A stretch of 64,000 bases of DNA from Antarcticibacterium flavum (GTDB taxonomy: Bacteria; Bacteroidota; Bacteroidia; Flavobacteriales; Flavobacteriaceae), in assembly GCF_006159205.1 (NCBI RefSeq), contig NZ_CP040812.1, positions 248,001 to 312,000 of the forward strand. Reading direction: 5' to 3'. A program made the translations under genes and the position numbers. Below the pieces are notes generated by a model that was not told the origin of the DNA, did not search any database, and was given only the letters and a program-made list of their open reading frames with translations. Below, one piece after another: positions 46,005 to 54,182 of this stretch (position 1 is its first letter; the number at the start of each line of letters is the position of its first letter).

Positions 46005-46631
46005 ATGAAATCTGAACAGGAATACATGAGGGACCTTACCGAGATACGTTCTATGATGGAACGCTCCAGCAGGTTCTTATCGCTCACAGGTTGGTCTGGA
46101 ATTATGGCCGGGATATATGCCCTGGTAGGTGCTTTCATTGCTTACAGGTTCTTTTACCTCGATGCTTCGGGAAGCGTATACAATACAATAGATATGCAGG
46201 AGGTACAGGGAAACCTGGTCAACCTTATCCTGCTGGCCGTGGGGGTTCTTGTCCTGGCCGTGGGTACTGCAATTTATCTTTCCTGGAAGAAGTCACAAAA
46301 AGATAATAAAAAACTATGGAATGCTGCGGCCCGCAGGGTGGTGATCAATTTGACTATACCCCTGGCAGCAGGCGGTATTTTCGTGCTTATACTTATTTCC
46401 AAAGGGTTGTTTATTTTTACCGCCCCGGTTACCCTTCTTTTTTATGGGCTGGCTCTTCTTAATGCAGGGAATTTCACCTATGAGGAATTGAAATCACTGG
46501 GCCTTATCCAGGTGATCCTGGGACTGGCCGCTTCTTATTTCCTGGGCTACGGACTTTTATTCTGGGCTTTTGGATTTGGAGGGATGCATATAGGGTATGG
46601 GATATATATGCACCTGAAGTACGCGAAATGA
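46005..46631 (+). CDS. Hypothetical six-helix membrane protein
   Basis: This 208-residue protein has a short cytoplasmic head (MKSEQEYMRDLTEIRSMMER) and about five to six hydrophobic segments. No domain name is recognised with confidence. It is translationally coupled (ATGA overlap) to the winged-helix regulator downstream, a common pairing in Flavobacteriia. The TTG at 45984 is within the promoter, so the ATG at 46005 is preferred. Confidence 0.7.
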   Translation: MKSEQEYMRDLTEIRSMMERSSRFLSLTGWSGIMAGIYALVGAFIAYRFFYLDASGSVYNTIDMQEVQGNLVNLILLAVGVLVLAVGTAIYLSWKKSQKDNKKLWNAAARRVVINLTIPLAAGGIFVLILISKGLFIFTAPVTLLFYGLALLNAGNFTYEELKSLGLIQVILGLAASYFLGYGLLFWAFGFGGMHIGYGIYMHLKYAK

Positions 46632-46927
46632 AAACGATCATTGAAGATCTACATAAAGCCTTTGAAAGCAGGGTGAGGCTGGGCATCATGTCTGCCCTCG
46701 CAGTTAATGAGACCCTGGATTTCAATGCACTTAAGGAATATCTTGATGTGACAGACGGGAATCTCGCCAGCCACTTGAAGGCTTTGGAAAAAGAGAAGTT
46801 TATCGGGGTTCAAAAAAGCTTTGTAAAACGAAAACCAAATACCCGATATGAAATTACAGTGAATGGTAGAAAAGCATTTGAAGCGCATTTAAGCGCGCTG
46901 GAAAATCTTATAAAATCGCAAAAGTAG
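46628..46927 (+). CDS. Winged-helix transcriptional regulator (ArsR/MarR-like, HTH_34)
   Basis: This 99-residue protein is almost entirely one winged helix. It has recognition-helix text VTDGNLASHLKALEKEKFI, the wing VKRKPNTRYEIT, and a short dimerising C-terminal helix. It overlaps the upstream membrane-protein gene by 4 bases. Matching palindromes before its own operon and before the following operon make autoregulation and control of the downstream unit likely. Confidence 0.82.
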   Translation: MKTIIEDLHKAFESRVRLGIMSALAVNETLDFNALKEYLDVTDGNLASHLKALEKEKFIGVQKSFVKRKPNTRYEITVNGRKAFEAHLSALENLIKSQK

Positions 46928-46953
46928 AATAGCACTATTTTTTTATAATCAAA

Positions 46954-46968
46954 CTTTGTATTTCAAAG
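46954..46968 (+). promoter_or_regulatory. Operator palindrome (site 2)
   Basis: CTTTGTATTTCAAAG followed by TACTTTTGAA matches site 1 in both arms and in the trailing TACTTT. It lies upstream of a weak promoter (TTG 46993-46995, TAACTTTA 47017-47024) for the gene at 47038. Confidence 0.55.
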
Positions 46969-47037
46969 TACTTTTGAATTATCTAATAAACTTTGACTTC
47001 TAATAAAGCATAGTATTAACTTTAAAACCAATTTATT

Positions 47038-47373
47038 ATGACACTTGAAAATCAATTATCAAATGAGCAAAAAGGGCAGGTCTCTATTATGAAACCTGTT
47101 CTTATAGGAGCAGGTATCGCCTTGCTGGTGATCTCCTTTTTCGTATTCGGGGTAGACGATCCAAAACCTGAATGGGGGCAGTATTGGATAATAAGACCAT
47201 TAATTATTACTCCTCTTGCCGGGGCAGCCGGTGGGGCTTTTTATGCCTTTATGGAATACCAAAGTTCCCGTGATTTCAACCGTACTGCCGCTGTAATCCT
47301 GGATATCCTGGTATATGTCATAACTTTATGGCTGGGGGTGGTACTTGGATTGGATGGTACTATGTGGGATTAA
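47038..47373 (+). CDS. Hypothetical small membrane protein
   Basis: This 111-residue protein has three hydrophobic segments (about 20-38, 58-76, 87-106). No family is recognised. It is downstream of operator site 2 and 31 bases before the DUF4153-like gene, so both probably belong to the winged-helix regulon. Confidence 0.65.
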   Translation: MTLENQLSNEQKGQVSIMKPVLIGAGIALLVISFFVFGVDDPKPEWGQYWIIRPLIITPLAGAAGGAFYAFMEYQSSRDFNRTAAVILDILVYVITLWLGVVLGLDGTMWD

Positions 47374-47404
47374 TGATTTAAAGAATTGTAAAAAAAATAA
47401 GATC

Positions 47405-48655
47405 ATGAAACAAGATATGATAGCCAATATCAGGACTGCAAATCCCGGCCAGCTGGAGAGCATGTACAGAACTAATAAAAGCCGGTTCCGCGAGGAATTC
47501 ACTAATTTATATCCGGAATTGAAGGGAGAGCCGCTTGCCGACTTCTGGAATGAAAGACTTTCTTATGAATCTGCAGAGATCTCCTGGGGTTCGGGAAAAG
47601 AATTGCTCTTCGTGATCGTGGCTTCACTTATTGCAGGAACAATAGCAAAGATCCCTCATTTCGCAAATTTGGATCCCGAATATTTTTATCCGCGGAATAT
47701 TGCATTCATCATCTTTCCCGCTCTTGCTGCATTCTTCCTCTGGATGCAGAAAGCCTCTGTAAAGAAAATCATCCTTGTATTTGCTGTTTTTCTTATTTCA
47801 GCCATTTATATAAATTTCCTACCCGGAGATGACAATAGTGACACTTTTATCCTGGCGTGTATTCATTTACCGCTGCTCCTTTGGGCACTTTTTGGTTTTT
47901 CTTTTCTTGGAAATTCGCCATTGGATCTGGAAAAACGCCTGGGGTTCCTGAGGTTTAATGGGGACCTGGTGGTTATGACTACAATAATCTTAATCGCTGG
48001 AGGCCTCCTTACCGGAATTACCCTGGGATTATTCCATCTCATTGACCTGGATATTGAGAGCTTTTATTTTAATTACATAGCAATATGGGGAGCCGCTGCT
48101 GCACCTATCCTTGGAGCTTTCCTGGTCCAAACCAATCCTCACCTGGTAAACAAGGTTTCACCAGTAATTGCAAAGGTATTTACTCCCCTAGTGTTAATAA
48201 TGCTCCTGTTATACCTGGGCGCTGTGATATACACCGGGAAGGATCCTTATAATGACCGGGAATTCCTTCTTATATTTAATATGTTGCTCCTTGGGGTAAT
48301 GGCAATCATCCTTTTTTCGATTGCTGAAACACTTAAGAAACAAAATGGCAGGATAGGTTCCCTCACCCTGCTGGGTCTTTCAATAGTTACTATTATAGTG
48401 AACGGGATCGCACTTACTGCTATCATCTTCAGGATATCTGAATGGGGGTTCACACCAAACCGCCTGGCGGTGCTGGGAGGAAACCTCCTTATCCTTACCA
48501 ACCTGCTTATTGTTACCTATCATCAATTAAGTGCACTTAAGGATCACAGGAAAGCCGTAAGAGTAGAAAGCAGCATTGCCAGGTTTTTGCCTGTTTACAT
48601 TGTTTGGGCAGCGATCGTAGCCTTTATTTTTCCTGTGATCTTTGGATTCGAATAG
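47405..48655 (+). CDS. DUF4153-like polytopic membrane protein
   Basis: This 416-residue protein has a soluble head (about 1-60) and some ten to eleven hydrophobic segments. The pattern AFFLWMQKASVKKI and the overall length suggest DUF4153, but this is only moderately certain. The ATG at 47405 is chosen over an upstream alternative that overlaps the previous gene. Function unknown. Confidence 0.6.
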   Translation: MKQDMIANIRTANPGQLESMYRTNKSRFREEFTNLYPELKGEPLADFWNERLSYESAEISWGSGKELLFVIVASLIAGTIAKIPHFANLDPEYFYPRNIAFIIFPALAAFFLWMQKASVKKIILVFAVFLISAIYINFLPGDDNSDTFILACIHLPLLLWALFGFSFLGNSPLDLEKRLGFLRFNGDLVVMTTIILIAGGLLTGITLGLFHLIDLDIESFYFNYIAIWGAAAAPILGAFLVQTNPHLVNKVSPVIAKVFTPLVLIMLLLYLGAVIYTGKDPYNDREFLLIFNMLLLGVMAIILFSIAETLKKQNGRIGSLTLLGLSIVTIIVNGIALTAIIFRISEWGFTPNRLAVLGGNLLILTNLLIVTYHQLSALKDHRKAVRVESSIARFLPVYIVWAAIVAFIFPVIFGFE

Positions 48656-48751
48656 GAGTCGGCAGGAAATTTGAGGTCAGAGCATTAAATGAAAAAGTAA
48701 TTAAAGAGTAATCGATAGGATGTTATTTGATCCATTGCTAAAGATACAGTT

Positions 48752-49558
48752 ATGCGATATTTTGTAGAAAAAGATTCAGTAGTCAGGGAAATTTGGGGTA
48801 AGGCAGACATTATTCTGTTCATATTCGCCGGTGCCGCCGCGGAGTTTGCCCTGAACAAGGCAGTAGATTGGCTGTACTTTACCGGCCGTCTTCCTGCAGA
48901 TCCTATGGGCAGGCTGTTCTCTACTGTTTCCTATGCAAGGGCAATTGTATTTTCAAAAGAACAGGAGGCTTTAAAAGCAATAGATTCTATTAATGCTATC
49001 CATTCCAGCGTGGAAATAAAGCGTGGTAGCAAGATCCCGGATTGGGCTTACAGGGATGTACTCTTTATGCTTATTGATTATTCCATTAGGTCCTTTGAAC
49101 TTCTTGAAAGAAAAATGACCCTGAAGGAAAAGCAGGAGGTTTTTGAGGTTTTTACCAGGGTGGGAACAGGAATGCGTCTTGAGGGTTTACCCAATACTTT
49201 CAATGAATGGGTGGAAATGCGCGAACAGCATTTGGAAAACAACTTAAAATATAGTCATTTTACAAAAGATCTCTTCGGAAAGTACAGAAAAAGCCTGGGA
49301 ATCCCAAGGTACCTTATCCTCCTGGAGGCACAAAAACTGGTATTCCCGGGAGCAGTGGGAAAAATGATGAGCTTCAGAAAATTTTCCTTTCTACTGCCTT
49401 TTGTAGGAATATATAAATTAAGCCGAAGGCTGCACCTGGACTTCCTATTCAAATTACTTCTCTTACCCCGTGCTTATAAAAATGAAATAGAGGAGCTGGA
49501 TAATTATTCCAACTCCCCCCGGCCCACGAAGCAAGAGAAATATAAACAGGCGGGTTAG
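48752..49558 (+). CDS. DUF2236 (MpaB-like oxygenase) family protein
   Basis: This 268-residue protein has the DUF2236 hallmark REIWGKADIILFIFAGAAAEFALNK near the start, FSTVSYARAIVFS and the helical C-terminal half. MpaB/latex-clearing relatives bind heme with conserved His and Arg. The N-terminus here fits, but heme binding cannot be shown. Soluble or peripheral. Confidence 0.78.
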   Translation: MRYFVEKDSVVREIWGKADIILFIFAGAAAEFALNKAVDWLYFTGRLPADPMGRLFSTVSYARAIVFSKEQEALKAIDSINAIHSSVEIKRGSKIPDWAYRDVLFMLIDYSIRSFELLERKMTLKEKQEVFEVFTRVGTGMRLEGLPNTFNEWVEMREQHLENNLKYSHFTKDLFGKYRKSLGIPRYLILLEAQKLVFPGAVGKMMSFRKFSFLLPFVGIYKLSRRLHLDFLFKLLLLPRAYKNEIEELDNYSNSPRPTKQEKYKQAG

Positions 49559-49821
49559 AATATTATAAGCCCGTTGCATAAGGTCTTAAAACCATCCTTG
49601 AGTATTATCTCTCTCTACCATTTCACTTTTTCCCCGCTTTCCTATGAACCGAAGATTTTTTTAAGTAATTTAGAGTCAGAAGATTAAATCTGTTTAAAGG
49701 AACAGATCCTGCCCTACATAATTCTTCAACAAAAAACCCTAATCATCCCCCGAAGGTATTGCATTATTTATTTTGGGAATGAGAGAAACAAATTTTCTCA
49801 TTCGTATAAACGCCGAAAACC

Positions 49822-50946
49822 ATGGGGAGTCTTCGGGATATATTTAATCCTTTTTTTAAAACCATCAGCATTGCTGGAAATGGGCCGGTATTGGTATGTA
49901 GAAGTTTTATATGTTTCTTCCTTGGTTTTTTTGTTTCAGCGATGTGTTCTGCACAGCCTCAAGGCCTCTTTGATTCAGAAGAGATCATCAGGATTACCCT
50001 TAGCGGTGAATTATCGGGCCTTATAACTGACCGGCCGGAAGATCCTGAGTATTTTCCGGTCCAACTATCCTATTCAGAAGCTAATGGAAATAAAATAAGC
50101 ATTCCGCTTAAAATAAAACAACGTGGCAATTTTAGAAGGCTTAAGGGAAATTGCAGCTTCCCTCCTCTTTTGCTCAATTTTGCAAAAAAGAAGACCGTCA
50201 AAAGCATTTTTGAGGGACAGGATAAGATCAAACTGGTGACACCGTGTCGCGGGGATGAATACGTGCTGCAGGAATATTATGCCTATAAACTCTATAACCT
50301 GGTGTCTCCAAGAAGTTTCAGGGTTAGGCTCCTGGAGGTACACCTGGATGATCCCGGGTTGAGGGCAAAAGATAGAAGGCCTTTTTACGGGTTCCTGCTG
50401 GAGGAAGAGGATCAAATGGCTACCCGAAATAATATGATAGCAATAAAGCGAATGCTGCTAAGGCCGGAGATCATGCAACGCGACGACTTCCTTAATATGG
50501 CGGTTTTTAATTATTTGATTGGTAATACAGACTGGTCTGTTCAATACCGCCAAAATATTAAACTTATTGCTGAAGACAGCCTAACCCTTCCTGTTACAGT
50601 GCCCTATGATTTTGACCACGCCGGGATCGTAAGGGCACCATACGCACATCCTGCTGAAGAATTAAGACTCAATTCCACCCTGCAAAGGCGCTACCGGGGA
50701 TTTTGCCTGGAGGACATGGAAGACTTTGAGGCTGTAATCGCCAAATATGATAGTCTTAAGGATGATATTTATGCAGTTTACACCTCCAGTACTTTGCTTG
50801 ACGAGAAATATGTCCAGAGAACCCTTAAATACCTGGATGATTTCTATGCCACCATTCGGGATCCGAAAAAATTAAGAAGCGAGTTTCAATATCCCTGTCA
50901 AAAGAACAGTACAGGAAACATAGTTATTAAAGGCATGAAGAATTGA
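49822..50946 (+). CDS. Exported CotH-like protein (copy 1)
   Basis: This 374-residue protein has an N-terminal hydrophobic signal (CFFLGFFVSAMCSAQ). The mature part resembles the CotH/HipA-like kinase fold: RGNFRR near residue 95, the catalytic-loop-like FNYLIGNTDWSVQYRQN near 230 with an Asn ligand, and the metal-binding PYDFDHAG near 260. CotH proteins are secreted or envelope atypical kinases in other bacteria. Here the protein is probably periplasmic or outer-membrane linked. A close paralogue follows at 51628. Substrate unknown. Confidence 0.68.
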   Translation: MGSLRDIFNPFFKTISIAGNGPVLVCRSFICFFLGFFVSAMCSAQPQGLFDSEEIIRITLSGELSGLITDRPEDPEYFPVQLSYSEANGNKISIPLKIKQRGNFRRLKGNCSFPPLLLNFAKKKTVKSIFEGQDKIKLVTPCRGDEYVLQEYYAYKLYNLVSPRSFRVRLLEVHLDDPGLRAKDRRPFYGFLLEEEDQMATRNNMIAIKRMLLRPEIMQRDDFLNMAVFNYLIGNTDWSVQYRQNIKLIAEDSLTLPVTVPYDFDHAGIVRAPYAHPAEELRLNSTLQRRYRGFCLEDMEDFEAVIAKYDSLKDDIYAVYTSSTLLDEKYVQRTLKYLDDFYATIRDPKKLRSEFQYPCQKNSTGNIVIKGMKN

Positions 50947-50976
50947 TCGAAAAAGAGATCCCAAAAATTTTTGTCT

Positions 50977-51534
50977 ATGATTTTAGAAACAGAAAATAAA
51001 CTTAAGTCCAATAAAGAGAGAGAAACGCTCTTCAGGGTCACTTACAGGAACCAGACAAGCTTAAGGCAAATAGTAGATAATAAGGCCAATATGGTGATAA
51101 GCATCAATACCCTTATAATTTCCTCTATTGTTGCCATTTCGGGATATGGCATAGTATCGAACAGGATGGATGTCTACCTGGAAAATTTGATCCCCATCTC
51201 CATTATTGTGGTTTCCTGTCTTACATCGGCAGTATTTGCTATTCTTGCCGCCAATCCAAAATTTGTAAAACCAGAACTCAAAAAACTACAGGATAAACAA
51301 AGCCTCCTGTTCTTTGGAGAGATTGCTAACCATTCCCAGGAGGAATATCTTCATAAGATGGAGGAACTACTAGCTTCCCGGGAAGAGATATATAAGAATA
51401 TGATCATAGACCTGCACTGCCAGGGGATAATCCTTAAGTATAAGTTTAATTATGTAAGCTATGCATATAAGATCCTGATGCTTGGATTTGGCCTGGGGGT
51501 GATCTTTTTCCTGGTATTCCTTTTTCTTGGATAG
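50977..51534 (+). CDS. Pycsar-effector-like two-helix membrane protein (DUF5706/PycTM)
   Basis: This 185-residue protein has the characteristic membrane-proximal motif (LRQIVDNKANMVISINTLII) that opens the first transmembrane helix in DUF5706/PycTM proteins. A second helix (about 72-92) and a C-terminal third hydrophobic segment (about 163-184) follow. PycTM effectors respond to cyclic pyrimidine nucleotides and disrupt the inner membrane in anti-phage Pycsar systems. No nucleotide cyclase gene is directly adjacent on this strand, so immunity is not established. It lies 30 bases after CotH copy 1. Confidence 0.75.
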   Translation: MILETENKLKSNKERETLFRVTYRNQTSLRQIVDNKANMVISINTLIISSIVAISGYGIVSNRMDVYLENLIPISIIVVSCLTSAVFAILAANPKFVKPELKKLQDKQSLLFFGEIANHSQEEYLHKMEELLASREEIYKNMIIDLHCQGIILKYKFNYVSYAYKILMLGFGLGVIFFLVFLFLG

Positions 51535-51627
51535 GATCTCAATCTCTTTCCTTCATTTGTGAATAAGCAGGTTTTGTAAAAAGCTCTCCCCCACAAGAAA
51601 AATCATTACTGAATTAATAGTTTTTAG

Positions 51628-52676
51628 ATGAGAGAAGCGGCTTTATATTGGACCCTTAGACGTTTTGGATTCTTGTGCTTTCTTGCCTTTGCAAATCCGG
51701 CTACCGCTCAGCTTGAGGATCGAACAGCTTTATTCCAGACCAATGACGCATTGGAAACACGGCTGGAATTTTCCTTTAGGGATATAAAGAAAAGTAAAAA
51801 TGATACCGTTTACCAGCAAACTCAACTTTACTACAGGAGTAATGTTTCATCCTGGGATTCAATTAATGTAAGTTTAAGGGCCCGTGGAAAGTTTAGAAGG
51901 GAGAATTGCTTTTTCACTCCCATTAAAATTAAAATAAAAAAGAGGGATGCAAAGGGGACATTGTTTGAGGGAAATAAAAATTTAAAAATGGTGATGCCCT
52001 GTCTCACAAGCAGTGGCAATAGTGATCTTGTTGTTAAGGAATACCTGTGTTATAAGTTGTATGAAGAAATTTCTCCTTACAATTTCAACACCCGGCTGTT
52101 GGATCTCACCCTTACAGATAACAGGAAAAAAATTCCAAAACCTATAAGCTTAAAGCTTTTTTAATAGAGGACGATAAAGAAGTCGCAAGAAGGTCAAACG
52201 GAAAAATTTTAGAGGGATTCCAATTAAACCCATTATTTATGCAAGACAGCATTGCGGCGATGCAGGATGTGTTTCAATACATGATTGGGAATACAGATTG
52301 GTCCAGCGTGATGCAGCACAATGTAAAGGTCATACTATTGCCGTCAAAGATCAAAGTACCCATCCCATATGATTATGATATGACAGGCCTGGTCAATGCA
52401 CCCTATGCTGTGGTGAAAGAATCAATGCCTATAAAAAATGTAAGGGAAAGACATTTTCGTGGATACTGCAGGAACCTGGAGGTTAATGAATATGTAAGAA
52501 TAAAGTACATCGAACTTGAACCCGCTTTGCTTATGAGCTTGCGAAGCGTTGAGGAGCATCTGGATCCTAAAGAAGCACAGGTGGTGGAAAATTATTTGAT
52601 GGAGTTTTTCTCTTTGATAAAGAACAGGGAAAAATTTGAGCAAAATATTTCGCAGAAATGCCGAAAAATAGAATAA
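51628..52676 (+). pseudogene. Exported CotH-like protein (copy 2), frameshifted
   Basis: Two frames together give a homologue of copy 1. The first (51628-52164) has a signal peptide ending FANPATAQL and the RARGKFRREN motif. The second reads through to 52676 with QYMIGNTDWSSVMQHN and PYDYDMTG. One missing A in the run of seven (52126-52132) or four (52137-52140) restores a single frame of about 350 residues. The second frame continues upstream as YKLKAFLIEDD, matching FYGFLLEEED of copy 1. Intact function is uncertain because of the break. Confidence 0.75.
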
Positions 52677-52704
52677 CTTAATATAAACTTTTAGCTTCCA
52701 CAGA

Positions 52705-54161
52705 ATGAACCTTTTTCGGCAAAAGAACTTCCTTTTCCTTTCCCACTTCAGGATATTTGTAACAGCTATTGTTTTTATATTCTTCCAGCCGGGATTTGCG
52801 CAGGAGATCCTGGTGCAACCTTATTTACAACCTGGGAATGCACCGGGCCTCAATAAGGAAGAAAAAGTTTTGATATGGCAAACTGATGATCAACCATCAA
52901 ATTTTAAAGTGGAATATACAGAAGGAACTGCCTTTAACCGTGGAAAAAAAGCCAGAATATCTTCTGTTACCCTTGATTTCTTTAATAAACCTTCCCGTCT
53001 ATACCGCGCCACCCTGAAAGGTTTAAAATTTGACCAAAGTTATACCTATCGGGTTATTCTTGAGGACAGTATACTATCAGAAAATAGTTTTAAAACCAGA
53101 ACGAAAAAGCCACAAAGCAAATTTGCAGTTTTTGCAGATATTGGTGCCGGCACCCCCGAGCAGGCTGCAATCGCCTATCGCATTTCCCTTCAGGACCCTC
53201 AATTTGTACTGGTATTGGGGGATATGGCTTATAATAACGGCAGGGAACTGGAATACCGCCACCGCTTCTTTCCTTACTACCTCTCCCCTGTCGCATCTCC
53301 GGAAAAAGGAGCGCCTTTATTGAAGACCATTCCTTTTTATATGCTACTTGGCAATCACGATGTATATAGCTATGATCTGGATGAATATGAGGACGGGCTT
53401 GCTTACTTTTATTACAGCGACCTCCCCAGGAACGCCCCGGTGCCAAAACTGCATATTGAACCCCAGGGAGACAGGGAACGAATTAAGACTTTCAAGAAAA
53501 ATACCTCTCCTCAATTTCCGGGTATTTCTAACTATGCTTTTGAGAACGGAAATGTTCATTTAGTGTGCCTGGACGCCAATTATTATATAAACCCCTGGAT
53601 CCCGATCTTGTGGAGTGGATGAGGAATGAATTGGGTAAAAGTAAGGCCCAATGGAAATTGGTTGCCTACCACCACGCGGCGTTTAATGCCAGCCCCACTC
53701 ATTTTAATTATCAAATTATGAGACTACTGTCTCCTATGCTGGAAGAATTGGGGGTGGATATGGTTCTTGCAGCCCATGAACATAATTACCAGCGTACCCT
53801 TCCTTTAAAATTTGAACCTGCCATAAATGAAGAAGGCACCCGTTATCTTATAAGTGAAGAAGGCCGTGTGGATGGCAGTTTTATCCTTGATGAGAGCTTT
53901 GATGGCAAAACCAGTACTACTGCTCAAGGTATTATTTATGTTGTGACCGGTGCCGGTGGTGGAGCCCTGTATGATCCTGAACTTACCGATGAACCCGATC
54001 TCTGGCAAAAAGGCACTCCTGAGAATTGGGTACCTTATACAGTAAAGCTCATTTCCAATCGGCATTCTTTTACAATGATAGAAACCAAGGGAAATGAATT
54101 ACAACTGAAACAAATAGATGCAGAAGGGAATATCCTGGATGAAATAAGGATCACGAAATAA
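52705..54161 (+). pseudogene. Purple-acid-phosphatase-like metallophosphoesterase, frameshifted
   Basis: The first frame (52705-53622) has a signal peptide and a fibronectin-like N-terminal domain. It carries the metal ligands FADIG, GDMAYN and GNHD. The second frame (to 54161) carries VAYHHAAFN and HEHNYQRT. They fit end to end if one C is added to the run of four (53592-53595), turning NPWIPI into NPLDPDLVEW. The joined protein is about 485 residues. Family members hydrolyse phosphomonoesters in the periplasm. Confidence 0.8.
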
Positions 54162-54182
54162 AGAAGGTAGGGAAAAAATTGG

